NCBI GenBank assembly: GCA_937905835.1
Contig: CALCXK010000016.1
Location: 28,961-92,960 of the forward strand
Direction of reading: 5' to 3'
DNA from: an uncultured Ilumatobacter sp.
Lineage (GTDB): Bacteria > Actinomycetota > Acidimicrobiia > Acidimicrobiales > Ilumatobacteraceae
Length of the DNA: 64,000 nucleotides
Shown: one piece after another, positions 25,516-33,221 of the stretch
Position numbering within the stretch: position 1 is the first letter of the stretch
Layout: each line of letters opens with the position of its first letter
Made by a program: the position numbers and the translations under genes
The notes under the pieces: model-generated
What the model was told of the DNA's origin: nothing
Databases searched by the model: none
The model's input: only the letters and a program-made list of their open reading frames with translations

Positions 25516-26418
25516 GTGATGCAACTGAAATTGTCCGCGCCTGTTGCCGATGCGATCGCCTCCGGGCGTGCCGTGGTGGCGCTCGAATCGACGATTTTCT
25601 CCAACCTCGGCTTGCCGTCTCCGGCGAACGCCGATGCGTTAGAGCGTTGCCTTGAAGCGATCTCAAGTCGTGGCGCAGTTCCGGCCGTGACAGCGGTGCT
25701 CGATGGCGTCGTGCGACTTGGGCTCGAAGCGGACGAACAGGAACGGATCCTCGGCATTGCCCGCAAGGCAGCCGAGCGTGATATTCCGGTTGCTGTCGGC
25801 CAACGCTGGGAGTTTGGAGCAACGACTGTCTCGGCCTCGGTGGCTATTGCTGCCGCAGCGGGTGTGACGGTGTTCGCCACGGGCGGTCTTGGTGGCGTAC
25901 ATCGCGGCGTCGAGGTGACTGGCGATGTGTCGGCGGATCTGGATGCCCTGGCTCGCCATCGCGTCGTTGCGGTGTCAGCCGGGGCCAAGGCGTTCCTCGA
26001 CCTGCCGCGCACGCTCGAATACCTGGAAACGAGAGGCGTCCCGGTCCTTGGTTGGCGGCACGACTGGTTCCCGGCGTTCTACACCCGGTCGTCCGGGTTG
26101 CTGATTCCGCACCGGGTTGAGTCGGCTGATGAGGTCGCTCGGATCGCAGCGTCGCTCACTCGTCCGAATTCGGGGATGTTGCTCACCGTGCCGATCCCTG
26201 AAGCCGACGAACTCGATGGGAGCCATCTCGACGAGGTGTTGGCCGGAGCGCTCGCTGAGTGCGCGGCGCAGGGCATCACAGGTGCCGCCATCACGCCGTT
26301 CGTTCTCGGCCGAATTGGCGAGGCAACAGAAGGCCGGAGCATTCCGGCGAACCTTTCCCTTGCTGAGAACAATGCGAAGGTTGCGGCCGACGTGGCGGTC
26401 GCGATCGCTGCCAGTTGA
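25516..26418 (+). CDS. psuG: Pseudouridine-5'-phosphate glycosidase
   Basis: Splits pseudouridine-5'-phosphate into uracil and ribose-5-phosphate during modified-nucleoside catabolism. Family blocks: VVALESTIFSNLGLPSPANA, GAVPAVTAVLDGVVRLG, GATTVSASVAIAAAAGVTVF, TGGLGGVHRG and NIAL-type C-terminal helix NLSLAENNAKVAADVAVAIA. About 300 aa. No PsuK kinase or nucleoside transporter is adjacent, so pseudouridine phosphate must come from elsewhere. Convergent with the oxidoreductase pair across a compact hairpin. Confidence 0.93.
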   Translation: MMQLKLSAPVADAIASGRAVVALESTIFSNLGLPSPANADALERCLEAISSRGAVPAVTAVLDGVVRLGLEADEQERILGIARKAAERDIPVAVGQRWEFGATTVSASVAIAAAAGVTVFATGGLGGVHRGVEVTGDVSADLDALARHRVVAVSAGAKAFLDLPRTLEYLETRGVPVLGWRHDWFPAFYTRSSGLLIPHRVESADEVARIAASLTRPNSGMLLTVPIPEADELDGSHLDEVLAGALAECAAQGITGAAITPFVLGRIGEATEGRSIPANLSLAENNAKVAADVAVAIAAS

Positions 26419-26438
26419 CCCTGCTCCCTGATTGATCG

Positions 26439-27026
26439 TCAGCGCCTGAGGCGCTGCTCGACGCGATCGAGGAACATCAACCGCTCTGATTCGGAGCATC
26501 GGTCGATGTTGTAGAGGGCGAGCCACGAGGTGCGGCACAGTGGATGGCACATGGCGCGCAAGCTGCGGGTGATTGTTCGTTTTCCGCCTTCGCCCTCCAC
26601 CATGTTGATGTGCTTCGGCGATCCGTGGGTCGTCACAGCAACGACTCTGCGGATGTTGCGGAGCCGCGGCGTCAGTCGGTTCGCTCCATCGGGGAGTTCC
26701 CAGGCGACTCCACTCGCCCAGACACGGTCGAACCATCCCTTGAGCATCGCGGGCTGCCCCGACCACCATGTTGGGTAGACGAGTACGAGGGTGTCGCACC
26801 ACACGAGGTCCTCGGCATGGGTTGCAATCGATGGTTCGACCCCCACATCGAGATGTGCGGCGTGCTCGTTGGCGTTCAGTTCAGGAGTAAAGCCCTCGCC
26901 GTAGAGATCGGTGAGGCGCACCTCAGCACCCGATGCTTCGAGGCCGGCCGCGACTCGATCGCGCGCAGCTGCAACGAACGACGTGGACGAGGGATGGCAA
27001 TAGACCACGAGGGCTCGCCGTGTCAT
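26439..27026 (-). CDS. Flavodoxin-fold NAD(P)H oxidoreductase (copy A)
   Basis: FMN-dependent quinone/NAD(P)H oxidoreductase of the NQO1/MdaB/KefF fold. N-terminal ALVVYCHPSSTSFVAAARDR, the flavin-side VYPTWWSGQPAMLKGWFDRV and VVAVTTHGSPKHINMV. 195 aa. It is a clear paralogue of the upstream gene (shared PTWWSGxPAxLKGW, TxGSPK, RTIxRxLR). Eleven bases separate the genes, created by a 14-bp tandem duplication across the stop/start junction. Substrate unknown. Confidence 0.85.
   Translation of the reverse strand: MTRRALVVYCHPSSTSFVAAARDRVAAGLEASGAEVRLTDLYGEGFTPELNANEHAAHLDVGVEPSIATHAEDLVWCDTLVLVYPTWWSGQPAMLKGWFDRVWASGVAWELPDGANRLTPRLRNIRRVVAVTTHGSPKHINMVEGEGGKRTITRSLRAMCHPLCRTSWLALYNIDRCSESERLMFLDRVEQRLRR
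26440..26456. terminator. Compact hairpin at the psuG / oxidoreductase junction
   Basis: CAGCGCC-TGA-GGCGCTG forms a perfect 7-bp stem and includes the stop codon of the minus-strand gene. Likely shared by the convergent transcripts; no T-tract. Confidence 0.4.
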
Positions 27027-27056
27027 CGCAGCTCCGTCATCGCAGCTCTGTCATCG
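27022..27056. repeat. 14-bp tandem duplication at a gene junction
   Basis: GTCATCGCAGCTCC and GTCATCGCAGCTCT follow each other, then a third partial GTCATCG. The units contain the stop of the upstream oxidoreductase and the start of the downstream one. Confidence 0.75.
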
Positions 27057-27630
27057 ACCGTTCGACCCGGGCAGCGAAATCGGCCCGCTGTTCGACGGTC
27101 GACGTGTCGATCGCGTACAGGCCGTGCCAGCGCTTCCGGACGCCGAACCCGCAGCTCAAACGGAGTGCTCGCATGATCGTGCGCCGGCCGTTGTCGTTGA
27201 CCACCCGAACGATGGACTTGGGTGATCCGTATGTAGAGATTCCAACGAGGTGGCGAACGTTGGTGAGGCCGGGCCGGATCTTGCCCGTCCGCTCGTCGAA
27301 TGTAAATCCCACTCCAGGCACCATCACTCGTTCCATCCAGCCTTTTAGGATCGCAGGTAGCCCACTCCACCAGGTCGGATAGATGAAAATCAACGCATCG
27401 ACATTGCGGACCAGGTCGGCGGATGTCTGCACGAGTGGATCGAGGATTGGTTTGTCGCCCGGATATGCCTTCCACTCGGCTTCGCTCATTGCTGCCCTGA
27501 AACCCTCGGCGTAGAGGTCGATGACGTCGACGCGGTGGCCGGCTATCTGAAGGCCATTGATGGCCCGTTGGGCAAGGGCGTGGGCGTAGCTGTCTGCACG
27601 GGGGTGCGCGAGAACAACGGCGGCATGCAC
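27037..27630 (-). CDS. Flavodoxin-fold NAD(P)H oxidoreductase (copy B)
   Basis: Same fold and motifs as its downstream paralogue: AVVLAHPRADSYAHALAQRA, IYPTWWSGLPAILKGWMERV and VGISTYGSPKSIVRVVND. 197 aa, ATG at 27630. It is transcribed first in the pair, and the two probably arose by tandem gene duplication, since they also share the C-terminal LYxID region. Cytoplasmic reduction of quinones or other two-electron acceptors is inferred from the family. Confidence 0.85.
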   Translation of the reverse strand: MHAAVVLAHPRADSYAHALAQRAINGLQIAGHRVDVIDLYAEGFRAAMSEAEWKAYPGDKPILDPLVQTSADLVRNVDALIFIYPTWWSGLPAILKGWMERVMVPGVGFTFDERTGKIRPGLTNVRHLVGISTYGSPKSIVRVVNDNGRRTIMRALRLSCGFGVRKRWHGLYAIDTSTVEQRADFAARVERSMTELR

Positions 27631-27668
27631 GTTGTCATTGTTGCTGATGCCTGGGCATAACGCCGTAG

Positions 27669-28463
27669 TCAGTCGACAGCGGCCTCGTCACGGTCAGATC
27701 TCAGGGTGAGAAACTGAGTGCCAGCGACGAAGATGAGAAGAACGCCAAACATCATGTTTGACACCCCTGTACTGATGTCGTCGGCGATGATTCCGCCAGC
27801 GATTGCCGACAGCACGCCGCACCCACCAGCGACCGCTGCGACCTTGAGGTCGACGTTGGCGTTGGCCCGATTGCGGAGGGTCCCCACGATCGACGTCGGC
27901 ACGATGACGGCGACTGATGTGCCCTTGGCGATCAGGGGGACCATGCCGAACAGCACCACCATCGCGGGCACCATGACGATCCCGCCGCCAATTCCGAGTA
28001 GCCCCGAAAGCGTGCCGGTGGCCAGGCCGATGAGCACCAGCAGCACGGCCGACCAGGCGGTCAGATTGTCGCGTCCTGTGGTCTCGGTGGCGAGGAACAG
28101 TCGGACAGCGGTCGCCAGCACGGTGACGATGAACAAGATGGTGATCGTGCGTTTCGGCAAGATCGTCAGCAGCTTGGTGCCGACGATTGCTCCGGTCACG
28201 GTGCCGATGGCCATCAACGGAGCAATCGCCCAGTCCACGTTGCCGTTGACGACGTAGGTGCTGAGGCTGGCGAGCGCAATCGGCAATGTCGCTGCGAGCG
28301 AGGTGCCGTGAGCAAGGCGCCGTTCAAGCTGGGCGACGAGGACGAGGCCGGGCACGATGATCAAACCGCCGCCGACCCCGAAGAGCCCGCCGAGCGCGCC
28401 CGCTGCGAGGCCGACGAGCGCGACGATGCGCAGGTTTGGCCTGGTCGTTGTCGACACTGCCAT
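27669..28463 (-). CDS. TSUP-family membrane permease (TauE/SafE)
   Basis: Integral membrane protein of the TauE/SafE family, linked to export or import of sulfur-containing organic anions; substrate unknown. The two-fold repeat is visible: GLAAGALGGLFGVGGGLIIV in the first half and GLATGTLSGLLGIGGGIVMV in the second. About eight hydrophobic segments in 264 aa. ATG 28463 is preferred; upstream in-frame ATGs at 28508 and 28571 would add a polar extension. TAGTGT lies 16 bases upstream. Confidence 0.87.
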   Translation of the reverse strand: MAVSTTTRPNLRIVALVGLAAGALGGLFGVGGGLIIVPGLVLVAQLERRLAHGTSLAATLPIALASLSTYVVNGNVDWAIAPLMAIGTVTGAIVGTKLLTILPKRTITILFIVTVLATAVRLFLATETTGRDNLTAWSAVLLVLIGLATGTLSGLLGIGGGIVMVPAMVVLFGMVPLIAKGTSVAVIVPTSIVGTLRNRANANVDLKVAAVAGGCGVLSAIAGGIIADDISTGVSNMMFGVLLIFVAGTQFLTLRSDRDEAAVD

Positions 28464-28529
28464 GTTTGTCACCGGGGGCACACTAGGGGTTTGCCGAGCC
28501 CGCCCCATCGTTCCGCGCGACTGTTGGTC

Positions 28530-28667
28530 GTGGCCAAAATTATTGACGTCGACGGCATTGGACCGGAGCATGCCAAGAAGTTCGTCCGCGTGCTGCCGTC
28601 GCCCGACAAGGCGGCTGGCGCCAAGACGCCGCGAGTACCGGGTCCGCGCGTTCCGGTTGGCCTCTGA
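28530..28667 (+). pseudogene. Possible truncated helix-hairpin-helix (DUF4332-like) fragment
   Basis: From GTG 28530 this frame reads AKIIDVDGIGPEHAKKFVRV and stops 28 residues later. KIIDVDGIGPEHAKKF resembles the first helix-hairpin-helix of DUF4332-type proteins, whose usual length is well over 100 residues. Third-base GC preference favours this frame up to about 28620 and the DUF2889 frame after that, which suggests an old deletion or frameshift. Identification is tentative. Confidence 0.3.
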
Positions 28668-29283
28668 CCGTGTGTTGATCCGCGGTGCCGTGCGTGATCA
28701 GAAGCCGCCGGGCTTGTACCTCCCGGAGGATCCCGAGCCGCTCACAATCCATCACATGCTGGTCGACCTTGAAGTGTCGTATCCGTCGATGGAGATCATG
28801 GCAGCCAACGTGCACATGGAGACACACCCGAATCTTGAGTGCACGCGGATCGAGCCGCACTACGGCAAGCTCGTCGGGCTGTCGATCTCGCGAGGATTCA
28901 CCCACAGGGTCAGAGAGTTGTTCGGCGGGCCGCGTGCGTGCACGCACACCACTGCACTGCTCCAGGCGATGGCACCGGTTGCAATACAGTGCCTCTGGTC
29001 CATGCGAGCGTCCGACGCCCGCAAGCCCGGGGGAGCCGACAGCGGCGTTCCCATGGAGCGTTCTGACATGTGGCAGATGAACCTCAACACGTGTCACGTG
29101 TGGGCCGAGGACTCCGACGTCGTTGCCAAGTACGCCGCTGGGGGGACCTTCGATCCGCCCGAATTCGCACGTGAACGGATGGTCGCACTCGGTATGTCGC
29201 TGAACGATGAGTCGAATTCGAGGGTGTCGATTGCCGCGGGATCTGGCACACTAAGCGACGACATGGTGGTCATAGCTCAATAG
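28570..29283 (+). CDS. DUF2889 domain protein ending inside tRNA-His
   Basis: The body matches DUF2889: VLIRGAVRDQKPPGLYLPED, HHMLVDLEVSYPSMEIMAAN and the GPRACTHTTALLQAMAPVAI block (CTHL-type motif). Function unknown. The start is uncertain: ATG 28570 gives 237 aa with a poor N-terminus, while GTG 28672 would remove part of the apparent homology (EYRVRAFRLASDR). The last six codons and TAG stop lie within tRNA-His, the stop coming from its D-arm. Divergent from the TSUP permease. Confidence 0.62.
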   Translation: MPRSSSACCRRPTRRLAPRRREYRVRAFRLASDRVLIRGAVRDQKPPGLYLPEDPEPLTIHHMLVDLEVSYPSMEIMAANVHMETHPNLECTRIEPHYGKLVGLSISRGFTHRVRELFGGPRACTHTTALLQAMAPVAIQCLWSMRASDARKPGGADSGVPMERSDMWQMNLNTCHVWAEDSDVVAKYAAGGTFDPPEFARERMVALGMSLNDESNSRVSIAAGSGTLSDDMVVIAQ

Positions 29284-29341
29284 GTAGAGCACCAGGTTGT
29301 GATCCTGGCGGTTGGGGGTTCAAGTCCCCTTGGCCACCCCA
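29265..29341 (+). tRNA. tRNA-His (GTG)
   Basis: Full cloverleaf: acceptor GTGGTCA/TGGCCAC with the histidine-specific G-1 (29265) opposite C73, anticodon stem CCAGG/CCTGG around TTGTGAT (anticodon at 29299-29301), T-loop TTCAAGT, and an encoded CCA at 29339-29341. The 5' end overlaps the DUF2889 coding sequence. CACACT about 20 bases upstream is a possible -10. Confidence 0.97.
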
Positions 29342-29400
29342 TTCGCGGGCATCGAGCGGGTGTCTGGCAAGAAATTGCTTGATACTCTCTCAGCCCGCTT

Positions 29401-29472
29401 GCTTCTCTAGCTCAATGGCAGAGCAGTTGACTCTTAATCAATTGGTTCTGGGTTCGAATCCCAGGGGAAGCA
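29401..29472 (+). tRNA. tRNA-Lys (CTT)
   Basis: Acceptor GCTTCTC/GGGAAGC (one G-U), D stem GCTC/GAGC, anticodon arm GTTGA-CTCTTAA-TCAAT (CTT), T arm CTGGG-TTCGAAT-CCCAG, discriminator A. CCA is not encoded (CTA follows). TACTCT near 29382 is a candidate -10. Confidence 0.96.
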
Positions 29473-29482
29473 CTACGAACTC

Positions 29483-29524
29483 AAGCCTCTGGCTGCGGAA
29501 GCGCAATCAGAGGCTTGTTTCGTT
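29483..29524 (+). terminator. Rho-independent terminator after tRNA-Lys
   Basis: AAGCCTCTG (29483-29491) pairs perfectly with CAGAGGCTT (29508-29516) and is followed by GTTTCGTTTT. Confidence 0.8.
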
Positions 29525-29610
29525 TTCTCGAGTGTTCCGGAAAGCAGGATCGTTTGGTTTGTGTCACCGAGGAGTTCGGGTGACGCCTCGAGATGGAAAC
29601 GTGACGCCGC

Positions 29611-30420
29611 TCAGCGGGACCAAGCGTATTGTTCGCGGTTGCGGCCGACGCTGAGCGGAGTGCTGCGCTGTCGTCGCTGGCGCAGGCTCGTGGTTCCGAG
29701 CATGGTGGCCACGCCGATGCAGATCAAGATGATGCCGAAGAGCAGCGTGGTATTACGCGATTTGTTGGCCAGACGCGGGAAGACACCCATCCATGAGCTC
29801 TCCGACAACCCGGTGAGGGGCCCGACCGGCACCAGGTAGCCGAGGAGGATGACGCCGATCCCGGCGACGCCCAACCCGACAGCGAGGGCGTAGGTCAGTT
29901 CGCCCCGCTCTGGTCGTGTCAGGAAGCCGGCAATAAACAGCAGGAGTGCACCGGCAGCAGAGACGATCATTATCCAACGCGTCGCGGTGTTGATGAACGA
30001 CAGTGATCCCACGATCGGGACGGGCAGGATCAGGTCGGGGGAGATGGCCGCGCGTTCGTCGCGTACGATCACGTATTGCTCAGCTGGTGTGATGACGACA
30101 GGTGCGTTGTTCTCGCCGATGAGACGGGCGTGGGCGTCGCTGACGAATCCGCCCATAAGTGCAGCGCCGGCGTTGAGGCGCGAGATCTGCTCGACGAATT
30201 CTTTGAGCTGGGCGGTGGAGACATTGAGTGGCGGGGCGTCAGCGCTGGCAATGAGGGTCGCGACGTCGCTACGGATGTAGGGGTCACCGAGGATCGCATA
30301 GGCCACGGAGGCGTCGGAAGAAGGTGAGAACGCCACGTGTTGGAACCACCACGTGCTGATCGAGACCGCCATCAGGACGCAAGAAACCAGGAGCAGGAAT
30401 CCTGCGAGAGATCGACGCAT
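29611..30420 (-). CDS. Multi-span membrane protein, unknown function
   Basis: Starts RRSLAGFLLLVSCVLMAVSI (first membrane span), followed by an extracytoplasmic domain of about 120 residues (SPSSDASVAYAILGD... VITPAEQYVIVRDE), then three C-terminal spans near WIMIVSAAGALLLFIAGFL, YALAVGLGVAGIGVILLGYL and TTLLFGIILICIGVATMLG. 269 aa from ATG 30420; the longer frame upstream is not protein-like. No family recognised. Confidence 0.75.
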   Translation of the reverse strand: MRRSLAGFLLLVSCVLMAVSISTWWFQHVAFSPSSDASVAYAILGDPYIRSDVATLIASADAPPLNVSTAQLKEFVEQISRLNAGAALMGGFVSDAHARLIGENNAPVVITPAEQYVIVRDERAAISPDLILPVPIVGSLSFINTATRWIMIVSAAGALLLFIAGFLTRPERGELTYALAVGLGVAGIGVILLGYLVPVGPLTGLSESSWMGVFPRLANKSRNTTLLFGIILICIGVATMLGTTSLRQRRQRSTPLSVGRNREQYAWSR

Positions 30421-30666
30421 GTGGAGAGTCTGGCAAACTTGGGACCCCTTGCACGACTGTTCGCTGGAATCAGTCACGCTGACAGTGAGACATGCCCCCG
30501 AAACATGATGTCGTGACTCGTTCTGGAGTGGTCCGCATGCTTGCTCGTGAAGCCATTCGAAGGTGTCAGCGCTACTCCTCGTGCTTGGTGTCGACCTCGA
30601 TCTCTGACGTTCATCGGCGCCACGGGGATGCCCGCAATATTTCTCGCCTGTTCGCCTCACTGGTAC

Positions 30667-30696
30667 TTGCACGAACAGTCGTTCGTTTGTTACACT
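30667..30696 (+). promoter_or_regulatory. recA promoter
   Basis: TTGCAC (30667-30672) and TACACT (30691-30696) are separated by 18 bases. The LexA operator lies between them. The transcript would have a leader of about 190 bases before the recA ATG. Confidence 0.65.
30672..30685. promoter_or_regulatory. LexA operator of recA
   Basis: CGAACAGTCGTTCG is a perfect match to the Actinobacteria/Firmicutes SOS consensus CGAAC-N4-GTTCG and sits between -35 and -10, where repressor binding would block polymerase. Confidence 0.88.
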
Positions 30697-30894
30697 GATG
30701 TCATTCCAACAACAAGTCGTCACTGAGTTCGTCATCGTGTTGCTCAGTCGCCGAGCAGGCGCAGCGGACAGCCCTTCGATCAACTCTGTGACACCCCATC
30801 CTTATGGTGGCAACCAACAAGTCATTCGGGCACCGTCAATCGGCACCGAGCCCCGCGACCGCCGAGAACGGCACAACGAAAGAGAGACAGGACC

Positions 30895-31986
30895 ATGGCA
30901 GCAGGAACCAACAAGGAGCAAAATAAGGCTCTCGAGATAACACTCGCTCAGATCGACAAGCAGTTCGGTGTTGGCGCTGTCATGAAGATGGGCGAACGCA
31001 CCAACATGGCGATCGAGGTTGTATCGACAGGTGCGTTGGCGCTCGACCTTGCACTCGGAGTCGGGGGGCTGCCGCGTGGCCGCGTCACCGAGATCTTCGG
31101 GCCGGAGTCATCGGGCAAGTCGACGCTCGCCATGCACGTGGTCGCCGAAGCGCAGCGCAACGGTGGCGTGTGTGCCTACATCGATGCCGAGCACGCGATG
31201 GATCCGATCTATGCCGCGGCCATTGGCGTCGACGTCGATCAGCTGCTCATCTCGCAGCCGGATACCGGTGAGCAGGCGCTCGAGATCTGCGACATGCTGA
31301 CCCGCTCCGGAGCGATCGACGTCATCGTGGTCGACTCGGTCGCCGCGCTGACGCCTCGTGCCGAGATCGAAGGCGAGATGGGCGACACGCACGTCGGTCT
31401 GCAGGCTCGTCTGATGAGCCAGGCGCTCCGCAAGCTCACTGGCAACCTGAGTAAGACCCAGACGATCTGTATCTTCATCAACCAGTTGCGCGAGAAGATT
31501 GGCGTCATGTTCGGTTCGCCCGAGACCACCCCCGGTGGCCGTGCACTCAAGTTTTACTCGTCGGTTCGTCTCGACATCCGTCGCATCGAAGCACTGAAGG
31601 ACGGCACCGACATCGTCGGTAACCGCACCCGTGTCAAGGTCGTCAAGAACAAGGTGGCGCCGCCGTTCCGTCAGGCCGAGTTCGACATCATGTACGGCAA
31701 GGGCATCAGCCGTGAAGGCTCCCTCATCGATCTGTCGGTCGACTTGGCGATCGTCAAGAAGTCTGGCGCCTGGTTTACCTACGAAGGCGAGCAGCTTGGT
31801 CAGGGTCGTGAAAAGGCCAAGGATTATCTCCAGAGCAACCCCGAGATCATGATGGAGATCAGCGACAAGGTCCTCATTGCCAGCGGTCTGAAGAAAGACC
31901 CCAACGCTCCGGTCATCGTTGACGACGCCGACGCATCAGAGGATGCCTTCACCGCAGTCGACGATCAGCCGATCAGGCTCGACTGA
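30895..31986 (+). CDS. recA: Recombinase RecA
   Basis: Strand-exchange ATPase and co-protease for LexA. Walker A GPESSGKST, the DxDAEHAMDP-type block CAYIDAEHAMDPIYAAAIGV, VIVVDSVAALTPRAEIEGEM (loop L1), and INQLREKIGVMFGSPETTPG (loop L2). No intein. The C-terminal tail is acidic (DDADASEDAFTAVDD). 363 aa. SOS-controlled by the operator at 30672. The recX gene often found next to actinobacterial recA is absent; a convergent amidohydrolase follows. Confidence 0.98.
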   Translation: MAAGTNKEQNKALEITLAQIDKQFGVGAVMKMGERTNMAIEVVSTGALALDLALGVGGLPRGRVTEIFGPESSGKSTLAMHVVAEAQRNGGVCAYIDAEHAMDPIYAAAIGVDVDQLLISQPDTGEQALEICDMLTRSGAIDVIVVDSVAALTPRAEIEGEMGDTHVGLQARLMSQALRKLTGNLSKTQTICIFINQLREKIGVMFGSPETTPGGRALKFYSSVRLDIRRIEALKDGTDIVGNRTRVKVVKNKVAPPFRQAEFDIMYGKGISREGSLIDLSVDLAIVKKSGAWFTYEGEQLGQGREKAKDYLQSNPEIMMEISDKVLIASGLKKDPNAPVIVDDADASEDAFTAVDDQPIRLD

Positions 31987-32003
31987 TCAACCCAGTTCCC
32001 ACA

Positions 32004-32074
32004 TCATCGAGCGGCCGGATGGGCGGCACTGGTCGGGCCTGACCAATGCTCCATCCGGTCGCTCGATGACGTTT
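32004..32074. terminator. Long bidirectional terminator after recA
   Basis: TCATCGAGCGGCCGGATGG (32004-32022) pairs with CCATCCGGTCGCTCGATGA (32051-32069) with one G-U, enclosing an inner TGGTC/GACCA hairpin, and is followed by CGTTTT. It separates recA from the convergent amidohydrolase. Confidence 0.8.
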
Positions 32075-32136
32075 TGAGGTCGTGATGTATCGGACGGGAT
32101 CAGGCCGGAGCCGTTCCCGTCGGATGGCCATCGGTC

Positions 32137-33162
32137 TCAGATCTTGATCGAGTACACGCGAGCAGCAGTTCCGGAGAACATTTCGTCCTGCTCGGCGTCG
32201 CTGAACTGTGCAGCGATCTTCTTGAGGCCGTTGTAGAGAACCGGAAACGAGAGCGAGAAGCGGTCGACGGGGAAGTTGCTCTCGAACATGCAGCGCCCGG
32301 GTCCGAACGCCTCGATGGTGTGCAGGTAGTAGCGACCTTGCGCCTCGACGAATTCGGCGGACGTTGGGGGAGCGGCAGCAAGGTGATACCCGAAGCCGTT
32401 GTCAGGCATGGCAAGCCCGCCAATCTTGGCCACGACGTTGTCGCAGGCAGCGAGTGCCGTGATGTCGAGCTTCCACTGTTCGAAGATCTCGTCGCGCTTG
32501 CCTGCGTACTGGCCGACACCACATGGCGTACCAAAGTGGTCGAGCACCATCATCGTGTCGGGTGCGGCCTTGGCGAGTGACAGCATTTGGTGGTTCTGAT
32601 GGTGGTAGTGCCAGGTGTCGTAGGTGAGGCCACGTTCGCCGAGCCGCTTGACGCCAGCGATGAAGGCAGGGTCTTCGAACTTGCCTTCGGAGTTGGCTGC
32701 CGGGATCATCATTGCTGCAGGTTCGGTGGCACGGGCGAGGGCGTCTCGGATGCCACGGAAGCGACCCTTGCCAGCTTCGACGTGCGCATCGAGAACTTCG
32801 TCGAGGTGTTCTGCATCGGCCAGATCGGTGTGGCCAACGATTGCCGCGATTGGCGGGCTCGACGGCACCGTGGCAGCAAGATACTCGGTGCTCTCGACGA
32901 CAAATGCAGTTTCACCGACCGGCTTCAGGTGGCGCGGGCCGTCGGTCAGATACGCCGAACTGCACTCCACGAAGATCGTGGCGACAACGTTGTGGCCGCT
33001 CGCCGTGTCGAACGCCAACTCGTTGGGGCCGTAGAGGAGCGCGCCGTCAGGCGGCCACAAATGATGGTGCGGATCGATGATCCGACGATCAGGATCGATG
33101 ATCGGCTCAACGACCTGATCAAGCCATTCTTGGGTTCCGTGTGCGGGTGCGGCGTTGCTCAT
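32137..33162 (-). CDS. Amidohydrolase-2 family metal hydrolase
   Basis: TIM-barrel hydrolase or decarboxylase of the amidohydrolase-2 (COG3618-like) group. Metal ligands are in IIDPHHHLWPPDG, with further conserved blocks GRFRGIRDALA, DTWHYHHQNHQM, MVLDHFGTPCG and RCMFESNFPVDRFS (C-terminal Asp). 341 aa; ATG 33162 has TACAAA seven bases upstream. Lactone or aromatic-acid substrates are typical for the family; none can be assigned. Confidence 0.85.
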   Translation of the reverse strand: MSNAAPAHGTQEWLDQVVEPIIDPDRRIIDPHHHLWPPDGALLYGPNELAFDTASGHNVVATIFVECSSAYLTDGPRHLKPVGETAFVVESTEYLAATVPSSPPIAAIVGHTDLADAEHLDEVLDAHVEAGKGRFRGIRDALARATEPAAMMIPAANSEGKFEDPAFIAGVKRLGERGLTYDTWHYHHQNHQMLSLAKAAPDTMMVLDHFGTPCGVGQYAGKRDEIFEQWKLDITALAACDNVVAKIGGLAMPDNGFGYHLAAAPPTSAEFVEAQGRYYLHTIEAFGPGRCMFESNFPVDRFSLSFPVLYNGLKKIAAQFSDAEQDEMFSGTAARVYSIKI

Positions 33163-33169
33163 TCCACCG

Positions 33170-33175
33170 TTTGTA
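33170..33175 (-). promoter_or_regulatory. -10-like TACAAA before the amidohydrolase
   Basis: On the minus strand TACAAA ends seven bases before the ATG at 33162; its last base differs from TANNNT. Confidence 0.35.
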
Positions 33176-33221
33176 GTCGCTCAGTGGACTCCGTCGTGAT
33201 GCGGAGCGCACCGAGCAGCGG

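Larger units (their letters stand above)
30492..30698 (+). pseudogene. Possible GGDEF-domain relic upstream of recA
   Basis: One frame reads HDVVTRSGVVRMLAREAIRR, CQRYSSCLV and DVHRRHGDARNISRLFASLV. This loosely follows the GGDEF pattern D-x-LTG...R...RYG...D...HG..aGD..L..lA. A neighbouring frame supplies LLLVLGVDLDL, as expected for the hydrophobic strand. The match is weak, and the 474-base stretch upstream of recA otherwise shows only the SOS promoter. Confidence 0.25.

Noticed and set aside
30421..30783. Extension of the membrane protein into the recA upstream region
   Set aside because: Cys/Ser/Arg-rich sequence without protein character; the signal-anchor start at 30420 is more plausible, and it would run over the recA promoter.
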